Assembly (NCBI GenBank): GCA_023374025.1
Contig: SIJG01000048.1
Coordinates: forward strand, 1,018,646 to 1,082,645
DNA length: 64,000 bases
Direction: 5' to 3'
Source: Heterodera schachtii
Taxonomy: Eukaryota; Nematoda; Chromadorea; Rhabditida; Heteroderidae
The notes beneath the pieces were generated by a model that saw nothing but the letters and a program-made list of their open reading frames with translations, was not told where the DNA came from and searched no databases. The position numbers and the translations under genes are program-made. Shown here one piece after another: positions 1 to 14,334 of the stretch (the first letter of the stretch is position 1; each line of letters opens with the position of its first letter).

Positions 1-3000
1 ATAATTTAGTTTAAAGAATTCATTAAATATTCTTATAAAAGAATTAAAAGAATTTCAAAGTTTTATGCTGTTTGGTTTAGTAGATTGCTTTTTAGGCGAA
101 AATTTTCAAAATTACAATACGTTAATTCGTTTTTATAAAAAGAGTGAGAGGGTAAATTCTATCTTTTTTGATTTTATGTTTTATTTTTTTGCTTTTCAAT
201 TTTCACTTTTTGTAAAAAGTTAATATGTTATACTACTAAAGCAATTAAAGAATCAAAATTTAAAAAATAAATTATGCCAATATAATTCGAAAATATATAA
301 ATAATATTTTAAGAGTAAATGGCATGAAAAAGAGATAATATTAGTTCATACGGTTGAGCCGAATAAGTCATCAGAGGAAGAACGAGAATATTTTTATTAG
401 TGAAATAACGAAATCAAAATAATAATATTTATGGTTAATAAATTTAAAAAATAAAGCTTTAATTACCTTCTATAAAATAAATAAAAATTTAAAAATAAAA
501 TTTTTTTAAGTATTTTTTATTGCAAATTGATTCCAAATTGAAATAAATAAATTCAACCAACACATTGAACTCAGCATGTGATAAAAATGAATATATAACA
601 AAATAAGTTTAAAAATTCATAAGAAATGTGATAATTTTTTATTTATTAAAAAAACATTTTCAATATAAAAATAAATTTATAATGAAATCTAATAAACATG
701 TCCATCAAAACACAAAAAATTGAACGAACATTATGGATATAGTATCGTTAATTATCAGCTTTAAATGACTCGAAATTTAAAAGAAAAACAATATTTTTTA
801 CATATTTTAAAATTAAAAACTAATAATAAAAAATAAAGATAATTAATAGGACAAGGAATTATATTTATTTAAATATTTTTTGCTGAAAATAATAAAAAAA
901 AAAGCAATTTTGTTAAATAAATGTGCATTTTTGATGTACAAAATAATTATTTTGTATAATTTGACTAAACAATTAAAATCACCCAATTAAATCAAATACT
1001 CCGCAATTATAAAATGTCAAATAATAAAAAATTAAATAAAAACACTGAAATAAATGTCTCAGGAATAGGCAAATACGACGCGACCTGCTTTCTCAGCTAT
1101 AAGAAAGTTTTTTTTGACGCGATCACATTTTTTTTCTTAAATATTTGGTCAGTATTTGGCATCTTTTCGTAAATATATGACTTCACTGACCAATTGAAAA
1201 AGAATATATAAATAAGTAAAAATTATTAAAAATAATGCATTTTTTTATGTTTAAAATTTTATTTTTGCTCTTTAATTTGAGAAAAATAATTTTAATATTA
1301 AAATATTCATCAATAATTATTCAATTAATCAGAAAAACAACAAATTAAATTAAGAAATAAGTTTAATTAGAAACAATTAAATTAGCAATTTCGCCCATAA
1401 AAGACAACATACACTACATATTCTAAAGAAAGAAAATATGCCAATAAAATAATGTAAGCTTTTTAATATTTTTCTTTAAAATTATAAAAATAATTAAACA
1501 GTATTAATTAAATTTAAAATTTTAAAAAATAAAATTGAACACGATAGTTTTTTTATTCAATAATTTTAATTAATAAAGAATGTTAATTTATATTTTATAA
1601 ACCTACAAACTTTTTAAATGTATTTTTGTTTAAATAAAAAAAAATTGGAAATTTCTAAAATTAAAGTGTTTGATAATTTACAAAATTTATCCTTTTAATG
1701 ACCACAAATTTAAAACAAAAAATTTTGATACTACACACTTGTGATTTACCTGATTACTCGGCATGCTTGAATGATTAAAGTAAATCAATTTAAATACTAA
1801 TGTTAACAAAAAAAACTAATAAGTAGAATAATGAAATCATTTAATATATTTAAAAATTAAATTTAAAAAAATCATAAAAGTTTAACATAAATTGATAAAT
1901 TAAAAAAAGCAATTTCGTCTTCTAATTAAAATATTTTATTTTAAATGAAAATTTTTACACTTATTAAAAATATTAAAATATTTTAAAGAGACTGATGTAT
2001 TTTCTATATTAGTCTCAAATCATCTAAAAATTCTTTTAAACACCATTTTTTATTCAACTTCTTCAGTAAACAAAAGTTATTGTGGCTTTTAAAATTTAAT
2101 TTCATCTTAAAATTAAATTTAATAATTTAATCTTAAATAAGTTTGTGTGTATCAATTATAATTTTACAAATTTCTCTTTTATAAAATATTCATAAATTTT
2201 AAATTAAAAAAAGAGCAGTGTTTAAACTATATGACTATGAAAACAAATTTATAAAACAATTATTATTCATCAAATATTTATTAAATTTTAAATTATGGTT
2301 TAATTAAAACAAATAAACTAATTTTTAGAAAAAAATATTTTTTGAATTAATAATAAATTTAAAATTGTGCTAATTGATAAGAATGTGATTTATTAATAAT
2401 TAATTATTTAATTGCTCTAATTGATAAGAGTGATTTATTAATAATAATTATTTAATACTAATAATTATTGGCTCTTTGATTATTTTAAAATATCCAATTA
2501 AACATTAGCGCATATTTGGTACCTATTGTAAATTGCTGCAATTTTTTTAAAATCAAGGTTTTGGTAGCCAAATTCGATTATTCATTATTTAACAAAAGAA
2601 AAGTCAAAATTTAAAAATTAAATTTGAGAACCTTTTTTAATTAATTATTTTTCATTAAATATACTTTTCTATAAAAAATTTAATTTATAATTATTGCTCA
2701 ATTTAATAGGTTTTATTTTTCAGTGATTGATGTGTTCTTCAATAATTCTAATATTAAGTAATAATTAATTTGTTATTGAGCATAATTTTTGATACACATT
2801 TTCCAAACAACGCCAAAGTAAAACACATAGCCGTTAATTATGACAAGACGGGGACAGATTTTTATTCATTTTTTTATACTAGAAAAAATATGTAGCAAAT
2901 TAAAAACTCTGACAAAATCTCTTCTTTATTTCGCTCAAAAATCTGATATTAAATAATTCAAGATTAGATTAAAATCTCAGACATAAAATTTCAACAATTA

Positions 3001-4576
3001 AATTCTCATCATTTAGGTAGAAAAGAATATGAAATATTATATTCAAATTAATCCAGCAAATTCAAAATTTACTAATTATATGTAGTGTTTCTCTGTACAA
3101 TAAAACATCTTTCGCAATATCAAAAAAGTAAAAAGCATAACAAGTTTTGCAAATCTAAAGCGAACTATCATTCATTTAATTTTTTTTCCTTTTAAAATAT
3201 AAATTTTATATAAGTACATATTTAAATTTTGCATTTACTGACAAATATATTTTGATTTATTAATAACTTTTTAAATTCACATTTAAGCATTATTTTTGTA
3301 AGCTCAAACTTATATGCTATTAAATAAAAACATAAAATAAAGCAAAGCAAACTAAATTTATATTTTAATTTATACCCGAAAGATTTTTCTACACAATATT
3401 ATTATATAAATCTAAATAATATATTATCATTAGAAAAAATAAACTTAACCTTAAAAATTATGCAAACATTTAATATCTTTATAAAATATTTATTATTTAT
3501 ATGAAAAATTTTTAAATTAAACAAATAAAAACAGATAACAAAAAACAAATAAATTACTAGTCTAAATAATTAATATTATATTTTTATTTATTTAAAAAAT
3601 TTATTCATTGTGGTTACATTCAATAAGCTTTAATTCAAAATTTAAAAAATAGCAATAATTCATTTGAATAATATATTCAATCCAAAAGATTTATTCAAAT
3701 AAATAATCAAATTCATAATTTAATGAAAAATTAATCAAAATAAAATATCGGAAAATATAATTTTTTATTTAAAAATTATGATAATTACTGATAAATGATT
3801 TATTACCTTAAATAGTTTTAATAATCAAAATAAATATAATGTCTTTAACATATTAATATTAATTTTTAATGAAGAAATTTTAAAAAATTGATAAAAGATT
3901 ATAATTATACAATTTTATGATTTAAATTTCTTAAAATATTTATTTACCAGTATATTATTACGAGGGATATGATTTTAATCTCTAAAAATTGCCAAAGTAG
4001 TTAGATTTTAGGCCCTAAAAATAAGCACTAAAAATAGAAAATAGGCACTAAAAAGCCTCAAATTTAGGGTTGTAAAATGAAATTTATTCAAAGAAATAAT
4101 AAAATTAAAACAAATCAATATTAGATAAATAATTATTAAAATCAAATTTTCTTGTCAAAGAAATAAATCAATAATTTTTGAAGACGAATTTTTGAGAAAA
4201 TTTCGTTTCTTAGGATTATTTCTTTGAAAATACTGTAATTTTTTATTAAATGAATATATATTTATTTTACGCATGTCATTTGCAACGTGTTGATAATATT
4301 AGGAAGTAACTCGGATTTTAATTGTAAATTAATTATTTTCCAAATAAAAAATTAAAATAAACAAAATCGTTTGCTTTCAATTTAAAAATCCTGATCGGAA
4401 ATTTGAACTTAAATGATTTTTTCTGTTTGAAAAACATTCAAAAGTGAATATTTGAAATCGATTAGAAATTTATTTAGTTTAATAAAGAAAAATTGCTATT
4501 AAATGTATTTTTTATTTTTTAAATATTAAATTATAATATTTTATATAATTTTTGCGTTTTTTGACCGAAAAAAACG
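1..4576. other. AT-rich non-coding stretch
   Basis: No open reading frame of coding character is visible on either strand; the sequence is dominated by A/T runs. The only mild irregularity is near 4,000-4,070, where short phrases of the type ggccctaaaaataagcac and aggcactaaaaagcc recur, probably repeat debris. I see nothing else here. Confidence 0.6.
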
Positions 4577-4975
4577 GGTGCACCCCAAAATCTCGCCGCC
4601 GAAATCTCGCCGGGACAAAATCTCGTGACCGAAGTCTCGCCGGCTGAAATCTCGCCGGCCGAAATCTCGCCGCAGAAAATTTAAAAAAAAAATTCAAACT
4701 TAGAAATTTTTTAAGGAAAAAATTTTTAGAAAATTTTTTATATAAGAATTTTAAAGAAAAAAAATTGTTGAAAATTTTTGAGCAATAAAAATTTACTGTT
4801 TTTCGAAAAATTTTCAATAAAAACTTAGCAAATAGTTTTTTTCTTTAAATTTTCTTATAAAAAAAATTTCTAAGAATTTTTTCCTTGAAAAATTTTTGTT
4901 TGAAAATTTTTTTTTGAAATTTCTGCGGCGAGATTTAGCCGGCGAGATTTCGGCGGCGAGATTTTGTCCCGTCCC
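4577..4975. repeat. Foldback element with inverted tctcgcc arrays
   Basis: The left end (4,588-4,676) holds six short units built on tctcgcc spaced 14-16 bp apart. The right end (4,921-4,970) holds the same units in inverted orientation (ggcgagattt). The A/T stretch between them is itself partly inverted: the aattttttaaggaaaaaattttt region at 4,705-4,730 pairs with the one at 4,870-4,900. The structure resembles Drosophila foldback elements, whose ends are tandem short repeats in opposite orientation. Open frames across it are artefacts of the repeats. No transposase is present. I cannot assign a named family. Confidence 0.65.
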
Positions 4976-7900
4976 CAAAAAAACGGACCGAGAAATTTGT
5001 TTTTTTTTTTTGGTTCTGAAAAAACCGTAACAAAAAGCGACCAATCCTTCAATTTTTTGCTGGTAATTTATTATACAATACAATTTGTCAGTTTTAAATT
5101 TAATTTTTGTTTCATTTTATAAAAATAAATTGAATATTGATGAATTATTTTTTACTAATATTTATTCAAATATAAATATAAAATTAAAATTATAGTTTTA
5201 TATTTTTTAAATGATTCAAAAAATATAAATCTCAATCCAAGCAGGCTCCCAAAATGTTCTATTCAACTAAATAAAAGTTAATTATTAAATTTAAATTGAA
5301 AATTAATTATAATTTCATTACCATAAATAAATTAGAATATATTTTACCAATAATTAGTTTTACTAAAAAAAACTACAAATTTCTTTTTATTTTTTATATT
5401 AAAAAAGAATGTGCGATGAAGTATTTACAAGTTATTAACCATTTTAATGAACTTTCGTTTTGTTGAAAATTCATAAACCAATTTATACAAATGAGAATGT
5501 TAACAAGGAATTATAATTCATAACTAAATTTTAAAATAACATAACCTTGTTTAAAATTTTTATGAATGTAAGCAATTAATAAAAATGATTTTAAAGTAAA
5601 AAATAAATAAAAATTAATAAATATAAAATTCTTATAAATAAATAAAACATTCATTAATCAATTAACAATCGTTTGTGTGTAAGAAAAAAATACAGAAAAT
5701 TAAAAAAAATAAAATTAATTAATTAATAATTAAAATGTTACTAAATGAAAATAAAATGAAAAAAAATAAATAAACTAAAAATATTTAATTACTCTATAGT
5801 AGGTCGCATATTTTATTTAATTAAACCTTGAAATATTTTTTTAATGAATAAAACATAGATTAAATAAATTTTAATGTATTTTTTAATATAAAACATCGCA
5901 AAAGCTTACAATATAAAGTAATAGTCATAAATCCAATATTTTAATTTGAAAAAAATAATTATATGATATAAATTCTAATAATCTTTAATAATATAATTTT
6001 TACATTTTTACACTCTTTATTAGATAAATTAAAATTTATTTGTATTTAAATTTTTTTTAAGTCTGTCCAACTAAATTTTCATAAGTTATATTCTAACAAC
6101 ACGCCAAATCATCATTTAAACTTTGCCAGATATAATTTGTTTTTAACAAATTCCAAGTTGATTTTAGTTGTCATTAATAATTAATGCTAATTTTCAATAA
6201 AATATTTTGAGTTTTCTTTTTTTTCCATTATATTTTCTATTAAATTAATATAATAATTAGTTTGCTTTTAGTTATTTAATTTATAAAATCAAACAAAATA
6301 TTACACATTTCGTTACAATAAAATTAATTTAATATCTATATTTTTAATAATTCCTGAAATTAGTCATCAAACTCCATGTCAAGCAAAGATACTGGGATAT
6401 GATTTAAAAATAAAATAAATTAAAACATTTTTTATTAGTTTAAATAAAAATTAAAACGAGAAGGACCTCAAATTGAACCAATACAAATATCAGTTAAATA
6501 AAAATTACCTTTTTAAATTAAAATAAAATTAATATTTAAATTCTAATAAAATTATTAAATCAATATTGGTACTAAAAATGCTACGTATAATTCTAAAAAA
6601 AGAATAAAATCTCTTCCGAGTAATTAAGAATCTATTCTTTTGATCATCATCTGTACTGAAGTAAAAGTTTATAAACTTTTAACAAAGACAACGTAAGAAC
6701 ACTGAAAGTAAATGAGATAATATTTAAAAAAACAAATATATTAATTTGGTAAAAGATTAAAACAAAAATTTTCTTTTATAAATATATCTATAAATATTAA
6801 TAGAACAGGAATTTATTAAAATAATTTAATTATATAGTAAAATTTCTTTAAAAACTAAGTTTATGTATTAAATATTTTTGAATGACTTAATTCCAAAGAA
6901 TCTTATTCATTCATAATTTTTATATATGCATTTTTCAGCAGAAACTTTAAACCAATATTTATTTTCGGGAGCAGGGACGGTCCGGGCGGCACCGCCGGGA
7001 AAAATTTTGAAAAAAACTTCTAATTTGTTAACAGATTTTATTAAGAAAATGTCCAAATTTTGTTATTTTAGCCAATATATTTACAGAATATATTAAAAAT
7101 ATTCAAATTTTCAAGAAATTAGGGATAGATATTGTAAAAAATTAATATATTTTTTTTTTAACTAAAATTTAGAATAATCCGGCACTGAAAAACCCGAGAC
7201 CAAATTTAAATTTTAATATAATTTTTAATTTTTGGGTTAATATTTTGAAATAATATAATAAAACTTACAGAAATTAAAGTTTGATATTTAAAAGTGCTTA
7301 AAATTCCAATAACTATTTACATAATACTGTCTTATTTTGAATATTTTTTAAAAATATTTCAACAAATATATAAAAAATGTTTTTTATTTTTGCTTTTAAA
7401 ATGAAATAATGAATTTGCAAATAAGCTAAAAAATAATAAAAATATTTAGATCAAAAAATAAAGTTAAATGAAAAAAATATATTTATCATTTTAAAAATAT
7501 TTAGTTGGAAAAATTGATTCCAATGGATTAAGTTAAGTCACATATTTCAGTGAAAAAAGTTCAACAGCTCGTAATAAAAAATTTACGCTATTAAAATTCA
7601 TAAAGAATAATGAAAAAAATTGCCAATTTTTAATTATAACATTTTTATCATAATATCATTAAAAATTAATTGCGAATTATCTACCTTAAATTTGAAAAAT
7701 TTGCTAAGCAAAAATTTTACTTTCATGAATTTTAATTGAGTAAACTTTTGATTGCGAATCATTGAAAAAGAGAATTAATTAATTAAATAACTATAAATAA
7801 ATAAATAATTTAGTAATAAAAAAAGATTCACTATTATTTTAAAATATTCAAATAAAACTTAAAATATAGAAAATTATTTAATTTTTTAAATAAATAAAAT

Positions 7901-10900
7901 TAATTTATTATAAAATTATAATTAAATTGTAGATGACTTGTGCTATACCTACAAAGAAATGTTTTTTTTTTGAAAAAATTCTATTTCTTAACAATGGATT
8001 GATTTATTAAAAGTATATTTCCAAAAAAATCTATCTGAAATTTATAAATATTAAGGCGCGCTACAAAAACTCTCATAACTGCTTATTTTTGTTTTCAAAA
8101 TTAATTATATAAATAATTAAACTTATGAATTACCGAAATAAAAAGCAAAAATTATTATAAAATAAGTAATTTAAAATTGAATAAACAAACACTATTTTCA
8201 AAGTTAGTAAGAATTGATATTAATAGTCAAAAAGAATATTATTTCATTAAAAAACCTGCGTGAATTATCATGAAATCACTGGATATTTGACATGAAATAA
8301 AACAAAATAAAATAATTATCACTTTAAATAAAAAATATAAAAAAATAAATATTATTTTGAGTTCAATAAAAATTATCATCACTTCAAAATTTTTATTATG
8401 TTTATAAAAATTATATAGTCCAAAATAATTCAAAAATAAATCAATATTCATATAAAATCAACAATAAGCAGGTTAAGATTTAGTTTAGCTTTATGAAAAA
8501 GATACTTTAAAAATGCAAAGAATTATATGAATACAAAATGAGTTCAAATAAGATTTAAAGTAATTCTCGGGAAAAATCGTGGTTAATAAAAAAAATTATA
8601 AAGTGAAAAAACGATTTTCCAATTTCTGAGAAAAAAAAACAAAAAAAAAATCCATTATTAATTTTACTAAACAAGAATATAAGAAATGATTAAGACTAAT
8701 TAATTTCAATTATATATTGTTTTAAAAGATTGAATAAAGAATATTAAAAAAGATAAAGTGAAATAAAGTTTAGAGTGATAATCGATTTATAATTAAAAAT
8801 TTAATTTTCTGATATAAAAATAGGTTAAATAATTGCTCATTTGTTGATGTTTACTGTACATTTGATAATAAATTTATCTAATTAATACTTTTAAATAACA
8901 AAATTTATAATCAAAAAATGAATAAAAAAAACGAATTTTAATATTATTTGAAGAGGAATTATAAATTTTTATATATTTTATATAAATTTTGTTGATTTCG
9001 AATAAATTCATTTTAAATCTTGACATAAATTCTTTTTCTCACATTTACAACATTGGCTCATTTATCTTTTTTGCAGTTGATAGATTACTAATATTATTTT
9101 ATTATTTATATTTACGAATTTATTCATATTTTTGTATTTAAAATTAATATTATCGCCTCTAAGCATTATAATTTTTTTATTTTTTAGGTTTAATGTTTAA
9201 TAGAATTGACCCATGTGAATTTTATAAAATGTACTTTTCGTTTTACTATGTTTACTTTGACGGTGATGCCTAACAGAGAAAATTTTATTAATTCAGCTAA
9301 AACTAGTTAAGGCGAATTAAAATGGAATTCTAAATTTGCTAAAAACCAATTTGATCAATGCAAAATTTTTAAAATCAGTAAAAGATAATGACAAAACCAG
9401 AAAAAAATTTTAAAAATTTATTTTAAAATATAATTATAACACTTTTTTATAAATGACTTAATAATGTAAATAATTTCCACTAAGTTACATTGACAATTAA
9501 CTCAAAGTTTAAAAGTAATAATAATTTTTATTTCTGACTTATCAATTTATAAATACAGAACAAGACTAATACTATAATTCCTGATCAGCGTATCATGAAA
9601 AAGCAAAATAAGATTGGGGCAATTTGGCATGGGAAACAAAAACATACCGTATTTCAGTTAGAATTCAATCAATTAAACAACATAAAATAAATAAAATTTT
9701 TAAAAGATTTAAACATTTTACAATTAAATACATTTTTTTGGTATACACAATGATAATGATTTACAGAACAATTTGATTAAGAGAATTTTAAAGAAAACTT
9801 TAATAATTAAATTAAAACGAACAAAGAAAATGGACTTTTGGTATGAAATGCAAATTTATTTGCTTATTTATATATTATCTAAATTTAATGTAAAACTCAA
9901 AAAGCATCGAAAATCATTTAAATATCAATAATTAAACAAATTTAAAAACTTGAAAATTGAGTAATATTTGAAAATGAACATAATGTATAGCAAATATACT
10001 TTTGTAAATATTATTATTAAAAAATTAGTTTGGATTGAGACAACAAAGAGCAATTCTTCAATCGGAGAAAATTCCGCATGAAATAAAAAAGAATTAAAAC
10101 AAAAAAATTACAAAAAAAAAAAATTAATTAAAAAATCAAAAATATTTATACAAGTGAAATAAAAATAACAAATTGAAAAAAAATATTTTCTGAATTCTTT
10201 TAATTTTAAACTTGATATTAATGCATATATACCAAAAATAATCGATTGATTGAAAAAATATATAACACTTTTTTTGTTGAAATAATTTCTCTATAACAAC
10301 ACTTTATTATTCATTTAATTTTTTTCTATATTTTTATTTTTTATTTTAATGATATTTTAAAACTTTTAAATTTATTTATAATAATTATTTTCTGTTTTTA
10401 CTCACGAATCTCCGTTTAAATTTTTATTATTAATTTGAAGAAAAAAGAATTTGGTTTAGTATAAATTGATGAAGTTATAATTTTATATTAAATTCATTAT
10501 TATTACTTAAGCATTCTTTAAATATTTATTTTTTCTTCGTCGTTTAACATAATTTTTCATTTATTTGAATAAAAACAAACAAATATTTTTATGTGCCAAT
10601 ATTTGCAATGTTTATTTCTGTAAGACTTTTATAATAGTTTCATTAACTTTTTACAAATAGATTTTTTAACTTTTTTGAATTAAAATATTTATAATAGTGT
10701 GTGTATTTAATGAAAATAAATAAAAGCTAACAAATAATTATATATTTAAATTATTTTTTAAAACAAGTATTTAAGTCAAGCAATGAAAAAAAGCTATTTT
10801 ACTTATTATTCTATATTAATTTTAATATTTTCTATGAAAAAAAATATACGATGCTTAAAATTAAAAAAGAATTAATTAAAAATATAATAAGAATTTTATT

Positions 10901-11114
10901 TTACAATTTTTTGTGCCTATTTAATGCCTATTTTTCATTTTTTTTTTCTGCCTTTTATGTGCTTATTTCGCGGTTTCGTGTGCTTAAAAAAAGCCCTATT
11001 CATAAGCAAAGCATCCGGAGCTAACTTAAAAATTATTGAATCTAAATTCCAATTGGGAGATTTTTTGACACTAGATTTAGGATATTCTTAATGTATTTTT
11101 TCATTAATTCCAGT
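4976..11114. other. AT-rich non-coding stretch
   Basis: There is no recognisable gene. The only GC-richer islands are the repeat copy near 6,968-7,200 (listed separately) and a short patch at 10,910-11,000 with recurring tgcctattt/tgcttattt phrases. Short frames such as 8,239-8,451 are A/T-biased and carry no known domain. Confidence 0.55.
6968..7200. repeat. Dispersed repeat copy (ccgccgggaaaaatttt family)
   Basis: A GC-rich core near 6,970-7,000 (cggcaccgccgggaaaa) is followed by AT-rich sequence and ends with ccggcactgaaaaacccg near 7,180. The same core, in the form gccgataggcgccgccg(gg)aaaattttg, appears near 29,398 and 60,488, with flanking words such as accaaaaaattg. This is probably a low-copy non-autonomous element. 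Its boundaries are approximate. Confidence 0.5.
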
Positions 11115-14100
11115 TTTCGGCACATTTTCGTTAGTGTCGGTACACCGTTAATAGATGATTAAAGATTTAAAAAATAACTAAATTTAAAAATGTATATAAT
11201 TAAAATTATTATGATTATTTTTATAATCAACATTTTAATAGAATTTGTCCATCGGTCGACTTACAACAACCTTATCAGATTTTAGTTTGTATTGGTATTT
11301 TTATTCTTTCATTTCTTTAAGTAACTAATTACTTCAAATTTTCTCAATGGATTTTTTGCCGGATTCTCTTTAAATCTTTAATAAAAATTTATTTGACTAT
11401 TTTGGTGCTAATTAAATTCGAACAATGTTAAATATTTAAAATTTGTTTAATGCCATTTGCTTCCGAGTCAGTGTTTTTTTGGTGCGGACGTTTTCGAGAA
11501 ATGCAAAGAGGCAGCAATTAGGACAACTTTTGTTTTACTATGTAAAGGAGGCGAACGGATCCCTGTAAACTGATTCAAATTGATATAAATACTTTCAATT
11601 GATAATTAATATATAATGATAAAACTATACTTTATTTTTTTATGTATTTCGACAATAAAGAATTGATTTTCTAAAGATTTACAAAAAAACAATATTAAAT
11701 CACATAAAATTTATGTCAATTATTCCATGGATAAATTAACAAATAAGTAATATTTTGGTTTTATTTAAATAGCGTTTAAAAGATACATTTTGGCAGTTTT
11801 TAGTCAATATTTTATGCCCATATTTGGCATTTTTAGTCCATATAATTATAACCCTATTTATGATATTTGTTCTTTTTGTATGGGCATTAATTTGCTAACG
11901 CGGACTTTCAATTGAAAAGTAAATTGTTTCGGTTGTCTCTTCGGATGGGTCTGAAATTCTACTCGCTCGCTGTTGATTTAAAAAAATGCAAACTTTGGCC
12001 CCAAAACGGAAAAGTACCACAAAAATAAAAATAAAATATTTGAACACAAAAATACAAAACAAAACGTCAATCGCCACATTCAAAGCATGTTATATTGTGT
12101 GTCGCCATTCTAAACAACCTTTAATCTTATTAGTATGCTCTAAGTTAGAAACCGATTGCCGTTTGTTGGGGCCATTTTTCGTTCAAATTCTTTGAGAAGT
12201 TTGGTGAATTTTTTTTGGTGCATTTTTCCTACTTTTCTTCTCTTTGATTTTGTATTGAAAACAAAATTGCAGAATAAAATAACTAACAAATTTAAAAATT
12301 TATATTTATCTAAAAATATAGATTTGAAAAGAAAAATAATATTAAATAATCATATCTTCATTTGTATCATATATAATTAAATTAAAAATAAATAAAATAA
12401 GATTTCATTATTTTGTGTTATGCAAATTTCATGATTATATTTAAACAATAACAGTTAAAATTATTAGTTAAAAATTATGTGATTTAATACTTAGAAAATT
12501 AATAATGGGTTTGCTGAAAAATTAATTTAAAGAAGAAATAAAAAAACTTAAATAATTATGGTTCATTTTCCAAATTTTTATTTTCAAAAAATAGTTTTTA
12601 ATAGATTTCGAATAAAAACAAATTTGAAAGTTTTAAGAAATTACTGACATTCGTTTCAAAATTTTCATTTATTCTCGGGAATGACTTTGTTACTGTTTTT
12701 TATTCATTCATAATTTTCGATAGACACCCATGAGTAAATTTTTTTTTAGAATTTTTGTTAAATTTTTTATATTTTCTCTCTATTTCTTAAATAGAATCAT
12801 TTCTTTAAAATAGTTTATTATATATCATACATAGACTTTATATGATTATATCAATGTTTACTACTCTGTTAATATATTCAAATAATTTTCTGAGCCCATT
12901 TTTAATGAATTAAATGAGCACTTACAAGAGATATTCCTGGAATAAATTATTAGATTCAATATTTGTTAATATGAACTTCTTTTTTATATTATTAAAGTGA
13001 AATATTTATATATCATTTGCATTTTTGATATAGTTTTTACATGCTTCTTTACTTTATTTTGTTTAATATTCAGTGAAAACCTGTTTAAATTTTTTGTTAA
13101 TTAATGTTTTAAAAACTTGATTTTGCATTGTTTTGGTTTTAAGGTCAGCCTGCGGTCTAATCAATTACAACAAATTTTTTAATGTTATTTTTGAATTTCA
13201 TTTAATTTTGGACGTCCAAAATAAGCCCGACAATTTATGGTAATTATTGTATTGTTTGAAAAAACTAATGAAAACACTAATTAATTGCATGAATTTCATT
13301 TAACTTTTTTTCTTTCTTTTAAAAGAACTTTGACGATAAATAAATTATTGAAATTAATTTAAATAATTTTTATGTTTTATGAAAAATAAAAATAAAGTCA
13401 AACTGTATTTTTCTTGTGTATGTTTTATTTAAATATAAAAATTTTAATTTTAATTGTTGTATTTATTAATCATTTATGAAAAACCAATTTTATTCATTTT
13501 TGTTATAATAGACATTATAACTATTTAAATTTTTTAAGTTTATACAAGTTTTGGAAAATTAATTCTGTAAGTGGTTTATTTTATTATTGTTTTTTTTAAA
13601 TTTATTCGAGTCATTTGGCTATCAAATTAATTTTATAATGGAGAAACAAACATTATTTCCACAGACATTTAATCAAATGGATTAAGCCAAAAAGTTAACA
13701 TTTATATGCATCAAATGCCGAAATATTTGTTAAAAATCTTAAATTTATTAATAATGCTTTTTCAGTTACAATAAATTCAAATATTTTGGTTTTTCATGCA
13801 AACTTTATTTTGAAAATCAACGTCCTAATAGGTTCGTCAAAAATAATTTATTTTTTCATGTTCACAAAAATGTTTTCCCTAATTTGAAAAATTTCGTAGC
13901 TTTAAACCGGTTTAAAACGGGTAACATTGATTAATTATTTCGAAATAATACTCATAGTCAATGGTAATATTTACTAATGGTAATATTTACTTTTCTTTTA
14001 TTATTTGGATTATTTTTAAAAATATACTAATTTTTGTGATTTTTTATAAATTCTTTTGTATTGGAAAAGTTGCATTAAAAGTTTATAAGGTTAAAGATAA

Positions 14101-14130
14101 TAATCAATTTTAGTTCTTTTATTTCAAAAA
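11115..14130. repeat. Left arm of 6.2-kb palindrome
   Basis: Positions x and 28,465-x are complementary from about 11,115 to 14,130, pairing with 14,335-17,350. The outer tip is ttttcggcacattttcg on this side and its reverse complement on the other. I found only scattered single-base differences, for example in A/T runs near 13,590 and 13,845, so identity looks above 99%. Small frames at 11,895-12,380 recur mirrored at 16,085-16,570. They have no recognisable product and are probably not genes. Confidence 0.93.
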
Positions 14131-14334
14131 AGCATAAATATTATTACAATGTAAAAATGGAAAAATAAAAAAATAATTAATTTTATAAGTTATTTTTTTT
14201 AAAAATTTTCTCAAATTTGTATTCCAATTGCTAAATTTATCAGACAATATTTAAAAATTCGAAATTTTATAAACTAAATATTGCTAATAATTAACAGCAG
14301 CTATTAAAGTTTTAATAACTAATTAAATTTCTTT
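14131..14334. other. Spacer of the palindrome
   Basis: About 200 bp of A/T-rich unique sequence separates the two arms. No gene or motif is seen. Confidence 0.8.
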